This document shows positions 20,522 to 27,979 of a stretch of DNA of 64,000 nt, piece by piece. Positions within the stretch are counted from its first letter, which is position 1. Each line of letters begins with the position of its first letter. Below the pieces are notes generated by a model. That model was not told the origin of the DNA and did not search any database. It saw only the letters and a list, made by a program, of their open reading frames with translations. Position numbers and translations under genes: made by a program. Origin of the DNA: Corynebacterium kalidii (GTDB lineage Bacteria; Actinomycetota; Actinomycetes; Mycobacteriales; Mycobacteriaceae); contig NZ_JALIEA010000012.1 in the NCBI RefSeq assembly GCF_022869005.1, positions 466,435-530,434 of the forward strand, given 5' to 3'.

Positions 20522-21190
20522 TCAGGAAGCGGTGTCGGCAGTGTCGGCGGTGTCGGCACCGTCGAGGACACACTGGACCAGGCCGCCGTAGTACTCGATG
20601 AACGCGTCGACGTCGGCCTCGTGGAAGTATTCCTGGGTCACCAGTCTGCGCATCAACGCCAGACCGATCACCATCGACATCGCGGCCTCCGCACGCATCT
20701 CTGCGTCCCGGGAGGACTCCCGGAGGGACTCGGTGGCGACCCGCTCCAGGACCGGTGCCACCACCTGCTGGCGGAACACCTTGCCGAGGGTGTCGACGAT
20801 ATGCCGGTTGCCCCCGGCATCGGCGAGCTTACGCACCAGGGAATTCGGGCTGTCGTCGGCGGAGGTCACCGCCAGGCGCGCCAGGTGGGTCCCCATGTCG
20901 GCGAAATCGACCCTGCTGAGCCGGTCGGCTGCCTCGGTGAAGTCCAACTGGGCCTCGTACAGGTTCTCCTTCGTCCCGTAGTACTTGATGATCAGCGGTG
21001 CACTGACCCCCACCTCGTTGGCGATGTCCTTGAGCGACACCTCGCCGTAGGGCCGTTGGTTGAATGCGGCCTTCGCGCACTCCAGGATGCTCACCCGTGT
21101 CTGCTCCGCGCGCCGCCGTGCCGAGGTGTGCGCCTCCACGTCGAGGGTCGACGCCGGTTCGCCCGGGATACTCTCTGTCTGGTCACTCAT
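20522..21190 (-). CDS. TetR family transcriptional regulator
   Basis: DNA-binding repressor (222 aa). The helix-turn-helix is at about residues 34-78: RVSILECAKAAFNQRPYGEVSLKDIANEVGVS and then IIKYYGTKENLY. The C-terminal ligand domain is TetR_C-like with no recognisable effector site. The C-terminus ends in an ADT triplet repeat (ADTADTADTAS). The ATG at 21190 is 7 nt after a minus-strand TAGTCT (21198-21203), so it is probably leaderless. It is divergent from polA, but control of polA is unlikely; autoregulation is the usual mode. Confidence 0.9.
   Translation of the reverse strand: MSDQTESIPGEPASTLDVEAHTSARRRAEQTRVSILECAKAAFNQRPYGEVSLKDIANEVGVSAPLIIKYYGTKENLYEAQLDFTEAADRLSRVDFADMGTHLARLAVTSADDSPNSLVRKLADAGGNRHIVDTLGKVFRQQVVAPVLERVATESLRESSRDAEMRAEAAMSMVIGLALMRRLVTQEYFHEADVDAFIEYYGGLVQCVLDGADTADTADTAS
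20531..20557. repeat. Triplicated 9-bp unit in the TetR gene
   Basis: Three tandem copies of (g/a)gtgtcggc encode the Ala-Asp-Thr triplets at the extreme C-terminus of the TetR protein. The tract is slippage-prone and would vary in length without frame change. Confidence 0.7.
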
Positions 21191-21291
21191 GGCGACTAGA
21201 CTAGCCCGGGCACGACGCCGATCGCGGCAGCCACCACGAGAAGTGTGTCCGACATGCCACCGACAGGTGACCGGACATGCAGGAAGGTCAC

Positions 21292-24000
21292 ATGACTGAC
21301 AACCCCGGGGACGAACGTCCCACCCTCCTGTTGCTCGACGGGCATTCCCTGGCATTCCGGGCGTTCTACGCACTGCCCGCCCAGAACTTCTCCACCACCG
21401 GCGGGCAGTACACCAACGCGGTGTACGGCTTCCTCGGGATGTTCCTGGGTCTGATGGAGAACGAGAGGCCGACCCACGTCGCCGCCGCGTTCGACCTCTC
21501 CGGCCCGACCTTCCGTGAGAAGGACCTGCCGGAGTACAAGGCCCAGCGCCCGCCGGCACCGGAGGAGTTCCGCGGTCAGGTCGAACTGATCCAGGAAGCG
21601 TTGCAGGCCCTGGGTATCAGGACCCTGACCAAGGAGTCCTACGAAGCCGACGACATCATCGCCACCCTGTCCTGCCGAGGCAGCGAGGCGGGGATGCGCA
21701 CCGTGATCTGCACCGGAGACCGGGACAGCCTGCAACTCGTCAACGACGACGTCACGGTGCTCTACACGCTCCGGGGCGTCTCCGAACTCGACCGGTTCAC
21801 CCCGGCGCGGGTCGAGGAGAAGTACGGCGTCACGCCGACGCAGTACCCCGATCTCGCCTCGCTGCGTGGCGACACCTCCGACAACATGCCCGGGGTCCCC
21901 GGGGTGGGGCCGAAGACGGCACAGAAGTGGATCAGCAAGTACGGGAGCCTGGACGCGGTCATCGACCACCTCGACGACTTCGGCGGCAAAGTCGGGGAGT
22001 CCCTCCGGGAGAACATCGACAACGTCATCCTGGCACGCAAGGTCACCGAGATGGTGCGCGACCTCGATCTGGGCGACCTGGGGGGCGACGCAGGCCCCCT
22101 CGCCGCACTGCGTCCCGCCGCGGTGGACGCCACGGAGGCGAGCGAGCTGTTCGACACGCTGCAGTTCGGCGCGAACCTCCGCAACCGGACCTTCCGCGTG
22201 CTGGGGATCGAGTTCGAGGACGGCACGACGACCGAACTGACCGTCGACGACGTCCCCGAGGGCAAGCTCGCCACCTGGCTCGCCGCACGCGCCGGGTTCA
22301 AGGCGGGGCGGAACCCGGGTGACGCCGCCGTCAACCGTCCGCTCGTCCTGGAGGTCAGTGGTGACGGCGCGCCCTTCGGGGGACGCGCCGACCAGCTCGT
22401 CCTGCTCGATCCGGTGGCAGGCGACGACGGCGCACTCCACGCCGTGCAGGTCGACCTCGACGACCAGGCGCCGAAGGACGAGAAGGTCCTGCTGGAGTAC
22501 CTGGCCGACGTCTCGGCCGCCAAGTGGATGCACGACTCCAAGCGGGGCTGGCACATGCTCCACGGGTCCGGGGTGGAGCTCGACGGGGTGGAACACGACA
22601 CCGCCCTGGCGGCCTACCTGCTGCGTCCGGACGTCCGGTCGACGGGGCTGGCCGACGTCCTGCAGCGACACGTGGGTCACGAGCTGCCGGAGGAGGCGTC
22701 GACGGCGGTCCGCGCCCAGGCGGTCCTGGAGCTGGTGGAGTCCCTGACCGGTGAACTCGCCGGTATCGGGGCGATGGAACTGTACCTGGACCTGGAGGTG
22801 CCGCTGGCGACGGTCCTGGCGAGGATGGAGAGCCACGGTATCGAGGTCGACCGTCCTGCCCTGCAGGAACTCTCCGACAACTACGCCGACCGGATCGCCG
22901 AGGAGGTCACCGCCGCCCGCGAACTCGCCGGCGACGAGTCGCTGAACCTGTCGAGCCCGAAGCAACTGCAGAAGGTGCTCTTCGAGGACTTCGGTCTGCC
23001 GACGACGAAGAAGACCAAGACCGGGTACTCGACCGCCGCCGGGGAACTGGAGAAGCTGACCGCCCAGACCGGGCACCCGTTCCTCGGCCACCTCATGGCG
23101 CACCGTGAGTACCAGAAGATGAAGACCACCATCGACGGCCTCATCGAGGCCACGTCGGACGACGGACGGATCCACACCACCTTCAACCAGCGTGGCGCGG
23201 CGACCGGCCGGCTGTCGTCGGCGGAGCCCAACCTGCAGAACATCCCGGTGCGGACGGAGGCCGGCCGGCACATCCGCGGGGCCTTCCGGGTCGGGTCCGG
23301 GTACACCACCCTGCTGACCGCCGACTACTCGCAGATCGAGATGCGCGTCATGGCCCACCTGTCCCGGGACCCGGGGCTCATCGAGGCCTACCGGAACGGC
23401 GAGGACCTGCACAACTACGTCGGGTCCAGGGTCTTCGACGTCCCGGTCGACGAGGTCACCCCCGAGCTCCGTCGTCGGGTGAAGGCGATGAGCTACGGGC
23501 TGGTCTACGGGCTCAGCGCCTTCGGGCTCTCCCAGCAGCTCAACATCGCCGCCGGGGAGGCGAAGACGATCATGGACACCTACTTCGAGCGCTTCGGCGG
23601 TGTGAAGAGGTACCTCGACGAGGTCGTGGAGCAGGCGCGGAAGGACGGTTACACCGAGACCCTCTACGGGCGCCGGCGCTACCTCCCGGAGCTCAACTCG
23701 ACCAACCGGGTGGCCCGGGAGAACGCCGAGCGCGCGGCCCTCAACGCGCCGATCCAGGGGACCGCGGCCGACATCATCAAGCGGGCGATGCTGCGGGTCG
23801 AGCGTGAGATGACGCGACGGGGGATGCGGTCACGGGTGCTGCTGCAGGTCCACGACGAACTCGTCGTCGAGGTCGTCGACGGGGAGCTCGAGGAGATGAC
23901 CGCGCTGCTCCAGGAGCAGATGGACGGTGCGGCCGAACTCCGGGTCCCGCTGGACGTGTCGACCGGCACGGGGGAGAACTGGGAGGCCGCCGGACACTGA
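21292..24000 (+). CDS. polA: DNA polymerase I
   Basis: Repair and Okazaki-fragment polymerase (902 aa). The 5'-3' exonuclease domain covers residues 1 to about 290 (LLLLDGHSLAFRAFYAL, YEADDIIATL, ICTGDRDSLQLV, GVPGVGPKTA). A degenerate proofreading domain follows (to about 490), then the polymerase. Motif A is DYSQIEMR (D678), motif B is RRVKAMSYGLVYGLSAFG and motif C is VHDE (854-856). I chose the ATG at 21292 because AGGAAGG sits 5 nt before it; an ATG five codons upstream has no such site. Confidence 0.97.
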   Translation: MTDNPGDERPTLLLLDGHSLAFRAFYALPAQNFSTTGGQYTNAVYGFLGMFLGLMENERPTHVAAAFDLSGPTFREKDLPEYKAQRPPAPEEFRGQVELIQEALQALGIRTLTKESYEADDIIATLSCRGSEAGMRTVICTGDRDSLQLVNDDVTVLYTLRGVSELDRFTPARVEEKYGVTPTQYPDLASLRGDTSDNMPGVPGVGPKTAQKWISKYGSLDAVIDHLDDFGGKVGESLRENIDNVILARKVTEMVRDLDLGDLGGDAGPLAALRPAAVDATEASELFDTLQFGANLRNRTFRVLGIEFEDGTTTELTVDDVPEGKLATWLAARAGFKAGRNPGDAAVNRPLVLEVSGDGAPFGGRADQLVLLDPVAGDDGALHAVQVDLDDQAPKDEKVLLEYLADVSAAKWMHDSKRGWHMLHGSGVELDGVEHDTALAAYLLRPDVRSTGLADVLQRHVGHELPEEASTAVRAQAVLELVESLTGELAGIGAMELYLDLEVPLATVLARMESHGIEVDRPALQELSDNYADRIAEEVTAARELAGDESLNLSSPKQLQKVLFEDFGLPTTKKTKTGYSTAAGELEKLTAQTGHPFLGHLMAHREYQKMKTTIDGLIEATSDDGRIHTTFNQRGAATGRLSSAEPNLQNIPVRTEAGRHIRGAFRVGSGYTTLLTADYSQIEMRVMAHLSRDPGLIEAYRNGEDLHNYVGSRVFDVPVDEVTPELRRRVKAMSYGLVYGLSAFGLSQQLNIAAGEAKTIMDTYFERFGGVKRYLDEVVEQARKDGYTETLYGRRRYLPELNSTNRVARENAERAALNAPIQGTAADIIKRAMLRVEREMTRRGMRSRVLLQVHDELVVEVVDGELEEMTALLQEQMDGAAELRVPLDVSTGTGENWEAAGH

Positions 24001-24010
24001 GTCCGGCGGC
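23986..24010. terminator. Hairpin between convergent polA and DUF368 genes
   Basis: A 10-bp perfect stem, GCCGCCGGAC / GTCCGGCGGC, with loop ACTGA that includes the polA stop codon. It lies between convergent genes and could stop both transcripts. There is no T-run. Confidence 0.5.
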
Positions 24011-24026
24011 AGGGGGACTGCAGGGG

Positions 24027-25049
24027 TCAGGGCAGCCGGCCGCCGGAGGTTGTCGGGCGGGCGTCCTGCTCGCGTTCCCGGCGGCGCTTGGTCACCTGCT
24101 CGGTGACGACCATCGCCGCCACGACCGCGGCGCCGAGGACGGACAACCCCAGTGCCAGGGCCGCCTGGTCGCCCGGTGCCTGGAGGGCGGCGTCGTCGTC
24201 CTGCCACGGCCACAGCGCCCGCAGTGAGCCGAGCAGCATACCGGTCATGGTGAACAGGGTCAGGGTGCGGTGCCGGGTCAGGAGATGCTCCATCACGCGC
24301 ACGAAGAGGACCAGGCCGGTGAGCGCACCCACGCCGAAGACCAGGATGTAGGTGACGTCCAGGTCGCTGACGGCGGTCAACGTGGCGGTGTAGATGCCGA
24401 TCGCGTAGAGGAAGAACGACCCCGAGACCCCGGGGAGGATCAGGGCGCACACCGCGACCGCGGCGGCGATGAAGACCAGGACCAGGTTCGGGTCGGAGTT
24501 CGTCGTGGAGGAGAACCCGGTGGCGATGAAGGTGAACACGCCGCCGACGATGAAGAGCGGGACAGCCACGGGAAGACGACGCTTCAGGTCGCGCGAGTCG
24601 ATCATCAGCAGCGGAACCACGACGGAGACCGCGACCATGCCCAGGAACAGGCTCTTCGCGGGCACCGGGTGGTCCTCCACGAACGAGCTGAGTGCCCCGG
24701 CCAACGCGAAGACGACGGCGACCATGCCGACCGCCATGGGGAGCAGCATCGTCCAGTCCACGGCCTTGAACCTGCGGACCCCCTCGGCGCGGTCGGTGGC
24801 GAACGCCTTCACCGCGTCGAGCAGTCGGTTGGCGTTGTAGAGCACCCGCTCGTAGGCGCCGGTGACCAGGGCCACCGTCCCGCCGGAGATGCCGGGGACC
24901 AGCTCGGCGGAGCCGATGAGGCCGCCGCGCAGGACGTTGAGGGCCACCGTCCCGGGGTTGAGGGGGGTGCGTCCGAACGTCGGTGCCTGGTCGGCCGCCG
25001 CTCCGGGGGACTTTTCTGGGCTGGGGGAGTTGTCGTTCACGCGCGTCAT
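24027..25049 (-). CDS. DUF368 membrane protein (PopT-type lipid-carrier transporter)
   Basis: Polytopic membrane protein (340 aa, about 8-9 helices) of the DUF368 family. The family signature is near the N-terminus: NVLRGGLIGSAELVPGISGGT, followed by YERVLYNAN. A second inverted-topology copy is suggested by LILPGVSGSFFLYAIGIY around residue 225. DUF368 proteins have been characterised in other bacteria as PopT, recycling undecaprenyl-phosphate-type carriers across the membrane. In an actinobacterium decaprenyl phosphate would be the expected substrate (inference). The tail is basic and cytoplasmic. Confidence 0.88.
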   Translation of the reverse strand: MTRVNDNSPSPEKSPGAAADQAPTFGRTPLNPGTVALNVLRGGLIGSAELVPGISGGTVALVTGAYERVLYNANRLLDAVKAFATDRAEGVRRFKAVDWTMLLPMAVGMVAVVFALAGALSSFVEDHPVPAKSLFLGMVAVSVVVPLLMIDSRDLKRRLPVAVPLFIVGGVFTFIATGFSSTTNSDPNLVLVFIAAAVAVCALILPGVSGSFFLYAIGIYTATLTAVSDLDVTYILVFGVGALTGLVLFVRVMEHLLTRHRTLTLFTMTGMLLGSLRALWPWQDDDAALQAPGDQAALALGLSVLGAAVVAAMVVTEQVTKRRREREQDARPTTSGGRLP

Positions 25050-25133
25050 CGTATCCGGATTCGCGGGAGGAGGGTGAAACCCGCCGACGCGGCGCGTGTC
25101 CGCCGACCCTGTACTGACCTAGGATGGACACCC

Positions 25134-26210
25134 GTGAACACGACGCCTGAAGGACACCGGACATCCACCCTGACACTGGGCTACTGGCCCGGGGAGGGGA
25201 TCGGCCCCGAGATCGTGGAGCCCACGGTCACCGCCGTCACGCTGGCGCTGCGGCACCATGGCGGGCCAGCGGTGACCTGGGTACCGCTGCTGCTCGGTCA
25301 CGAGGCGTACCTGCAGACCGGGCAGATCCTGCCGGACGGGACCTGGTCCACCGTCGCCGGACTGGACGGCTGGGTCCTCGGGCCGCACGACAACGCGTCC
25401 TACCCGGCCGAGGCGCGGGCCCAGCAGAATCCGTCGGCGGCCCTGCGGGTCCATGCCGACCTGTGGGCGAACATCAGGCCGGTGCGCGGGGTCCCCGGTG
25501 CCGTGGCGCCGGACATGGACCTGGTCGTGGTCCGGGAGAACACCGAGGGGATGTACGCCGACCGGAACATGTACGCCGGTTCCGGCGACGTGATGGTCAC
25601 ACCGGACGTCGCGCTGGCGATCGGGACGTTCACCCGGCACGGGGTGCGCAGGATCGTCCGCCGGGCCGGGCAGGTCGCCGCGGAGCGGGGTGGGCCGCTC
25701 ACCGTGGCACACAAGGCGAACGTCCTGGCGAGGAGCTCGGGGATGTACCTCGAGGAGGCGGAGGCGATGGCGGCCGAGACCGGGGTGGAGCTGCGGCCGG
25801 TGCACATCGACGCCCTGTGTGCCGACCTGGTGGTGCACCCGGGGCGTCACCGGACCGTCGTCGCCGAGAACATGTTCGGCGACATCCTCTCCGACCTGAC
25901 CGCCGCGCTCGGCGGGTCGCTCGGGGCGGCGGGGAGCATCAACGCCGGTGACCGGGCGGTGATGGCCCAGGCCGCCCACGGGTCGGCGCCGGACATCGCG
26001 GGCCTGGGCACCGCCAACCCGGCGGGGCTGATGAACTCGGCGGCGATGATGCTCGACCACCTCGGCCACCACGCCGCCGCCGACGGTCTCGCCGCCGCGG
26101 TGCGCCACGCGGTGACCCACTGTCCGACCCCGGATCTCGTCGGTGCCGGAGGGGCCGGGACCCGCGAATTCTCCCAGGCGGTATTTGCACAGCTCGGAGG
26201 GGTCGTGTAG
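25134..26210 (+). CDS. Isocitrate/isopropylmalate dehydrogenase family protein
   Basis: NAD(P)-dependent beta-hydroxyacid oxidative decarboxylase (358 aa). Family motifs are GEGIGPEIVEP, the substrate arginines in ALRVHADLWANIRPVRG, VVVRENTEGMY, the catalytic Lys in VAHKANVL, the metal Asp in ENMFGDILSDL and the NAD-loop AAHGSAPDIAG. The helix preceding the arginines (NPSAALR) carries a Ser-x-x-x-Arg pattern that looks more isocitrate/homoisocitrate-like than LeuB-like. The tartrate dehydrogenase group is also possible. A TAGGAT box (25120-25125) lies 8 nt before the GTG start. Confidence 0.85.
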   Translation: MNTTPEGHRTSTLTLGYWPGEGIGPEIVEPTVTAVTLALRHHGGPAVTWVPLLLGHEAYLQTGQILPDGTWSTVAGLDGWVLGPHDNASYPAEARAQQNPSAALRVHADLWANIRPVRGVPGAVAPDMDLVVVRENTEGMYADRNMYAGSGDVMVTPDVALAIGTFTRHGVRRIVRRAGQVAAERGGPLTVAHKANVLARSSGMYLEEAEAMAAETGVELRPVHIDALCADLVVHPGRHRTVVAENMFGDILSDLTAALGGSLGAAGSINAGDRAVMAQAAHGSAPDIAGLGTANPAGLMNSAAMMLDHLGHHAAADGLAAAVRHAVTHCPTPDLVGAGGAGTREFSQAVFAQLGGVV

Positions 26211-26212
26211 CC

Positions 26213-26218
26213 TACAAT
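26213..26218 (+). promoter_or_regulatory. rpsA promoter -10 (TACAAT) and leader
   Basis: TACAAT with an upstream TGTAG lies directly after the dehydrogenase stop. It is about 110 nt before the rpsA ATG, giving a 5' leader of roughly 100 nt that has no reading frame. TTGCAC at 26185-26190 is too far away (22 bp) to be a good -35. Ribosomal protein S1 is often autoregulated through its leader; I see no decisive structure here. Confidence 0.5.
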
Positions 26219-26328
26219 CCGTTAACCGTCTGTCCGCAGGCGCGCGACGGTGCCGGAACACTGAACGCTGGTGGGACGGCGCCCCCTGTCCATCACTAAG
26301 AACAATCCGTCTCGGAGCAACTTCACAT

Positions 26329-27795
26329 ATGCCCACCAACAACGTTCCTCAGGTAGCCGTCAACGACATCGGCTCCGCTGAGGATTTCCTCGCCGCAGTC
26401 GACGCCACCATCAAGTACTTCAACGACGGTGACATCGTCGAAGGTACCGTCGTCAAGGTCGACCACGACGAGGTCCTGCTTGACATCGGCTACAAGACCG
26501 AGGGTGTCATCCCCTCCCGCGAGCTGTCCATCAAGCACGATGTCGATCCCGGCGAGGTCGTCGAGGTCGGCGACGAGGTCGACGCCCTGGTCCTCACCAA
26601 GGAGGACAAGGAAGGCCGCCTGATCCTGTCCAAGAAGCGCGCACAGTACGAGCGCGCCTGGGGCACCATCGAGGAGCTCAAGGAGAAGGACGAGCCGGTC
26701 ACCGGTACCGTCATCGAGGTCGTCAAGGGCGGCCTCATCCTGGACATCGGTCTGCGCGGCTTCCTCCCCGCCTCCCTCGTCGAGATGCGTCGCGTCCGCG
26801 ACCTCCAGCCGTACATCGGCCAGGAGATCGAGGCCAAGATCATCGAGCTCGACAAGCAGCGCAACAACGTCGTGCTGTCCCGGCGGGCATGGCTCGAGCA
26901 GACCCAGTCCGAGGTCCGCTCCGAGTTCCTGCACCAGCTGCAGAAGGGCCAGGTCCGCAAGGGTGTCGTGTCCTCCATCGTCAACTTCGGCGCCTTCGTC
27001 GATCTCGGCGGTGTCGACGGCCTGGTGCACGTCTCCGAGCTGTCCTGGAAGCACATCGACCACCCGTCCGAGGTCGTCACCGTCGGTGACGAGGTCACCG
27101 TCGAGGTGCTCGACGTCGACCTGGACCGCGAGCGCGTCTCCCTGTCGCTGAAGGCCACCCAGGAGGATCCGTGGCGCGTCTTCGCCCGGACCCACGCGAT
27201 CGGCCAGATCGTCCCGGGCAAGGTCACCAAGCTGGTTCCGTTCGGTGCGTTCGTCCGCGTCGAGGAGGGCATCGAGGGCCTGGTCCACATCTCCGAGCTG
27301 GCCGAGCGCCACGTGGATGTCCCGGACCAGATCGTCACCGTCGGCCAGGAGCTCATGGTCAAGGTCATCGACATCGACCTCGAGCGTCGCCGCATCTCCC
27401 TGTCGCTGAAGCAGGCCGACGAGGACTTCGCCGAGGAGTTCGACCCGTCCAAGTACGGTATGGCCGACTCCTACGACGAGCAGGGCAACTACATCTTCCC
27501 GGAGGGCTTCGACTCGGAGACCAACGAGTGGATGGAAGGCTTCGACGAGCAGCGTGAGGCATGGGAGGCCCGGTACGCAGAGTCCGAGCGTCGCCACAAG
27601 ATGCACGCCGCCCAGATCGAGCGTCACCGTGCCCAGGCTGCCGAGGCGGACGAGGCTGCCGACAACGGCTCCTACTCCAGCAACTCGGACAAGCCGGCCG
27701 CCGCTGTCGAGGAGGCCGCCTCCGACGCCGGTTCCCTGGCGTCCGACGAGCAGCTCGCCGCTCTGCGCGAGAAGCTCGCCGGCTCCGGTGAGTAG
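26329..27795 (+). CDS. rpsA: 30S ribosomal protein S1
   Basis: Ribosomal mRNA-binding protein (488 aa) with four S1 domains at about residues 33-105, 122-190, 205-275 and 292-365. The third and fourth are the most typical (VSSIVNFGAFVDLGGVDGLVHVSELSW and VTKLVPFGAFVRVEEGIEGLVHISEL). The C-terminal 120 residues are acidic, Gln/Ala-rich and lack further S1 repeats, as usual in actinobacteria. Codon choice is visibly more restricted than in neighbours, fitting high expression. The start ATG follows CGGAG at modest distance (11 nt). Confidence 0.97.
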   Translation: MPTNNVPQVAVNDIGSAEDFLAAVDATIKYFNDGDIVEGTVVKVDHDEVLLDIGYKTEGVIPSRELSIKHDVDPGEVVEVGDEVDALVLTKEDKEGRLILSKKRAQYERAWGTIEELKEKDEPVTGTVIEVVKGGLILDIGLRGFLPASLVEMRRVRDLQPYIGQEIEAKIIELDKQRNNVVLSRRAWLEQTQSEVRSEFLHQLQKGQVRKGVVSSIVNFGAFVDLGGVDGLVHVSELSWKHIDHPSEVVTVGDEVTVEVLDVDLDRERVSLSLKATQEDPWRVFARTHAIGQIVPGKVTKLVPFGAFVRVEEGIEGLVHISELAERHVDVPDQIVTVGQELMVKVIDIDLERRRISLSLKQADEDFAEEFDPSKYGMADSYDEQGNYIFPEGFDSETNEWMEGFDEQREAWEARYAESERRHKMHAAQIERHRAQAAEADEAADNGSYSSNSDKPAAAVEEAASDAGSLASDEQLAALREKLAGSGE

Positions 27796-27830
27796 TAGTA
27801 CCGGTACCGTCGCCTGAGCTGCGGTCACGA

Positions 27831-27866
27831 CCCGGCCCACCCCGATCACGGGGTGGGCCGGGTTTT
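27831..27866 (+). terminator. Rho-independent terminator of rpsA
   Basis: A perfect 14-bp stem (CCCGGCCCACCCCG / CGGGGTGGGCCGGG) with an ATCA loop, followed immediately by TTTT. It is the clearest intrinsic terminator in the window and separates rpsA from the PTS gene. Confidence 0.9.
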
Positions 27867-27979
27867 CGGTGTGCGTCCTTTCCCCCTTATTTTTTGGCGG
27901 ATCAGGTTCTATGATGTGACGTAGCCCGCTCGACAGCAGCGGTGTCGACACATCTCACCTGACCAAGGGGGACCCACTC

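Noticed and set aside
21196..23412. 738-codon open frame on the minus strand opposite polA
   Set aside because: Shadow of polA; no motif and no ribosome site.
24270..25133. In-frame upstream extension of the dehydrogenase gene
   Set aside because: It is antisense to the DUF368 gene; the dehydrogenase fold starts right after the GTG at 25134.
26185..26190. TTGCAC as -35 of the rpsA promoter
   Set aside because: The 22-bp distance to TACAAT is too long for a standard sigma-70 type promoter.
27916..27979. Antiterminator (RAT) and terminator pair before the PTS gene
   Set aside because: No T-run hairpin and no matching RAT-like repeat is visible in the 64-nt leader.
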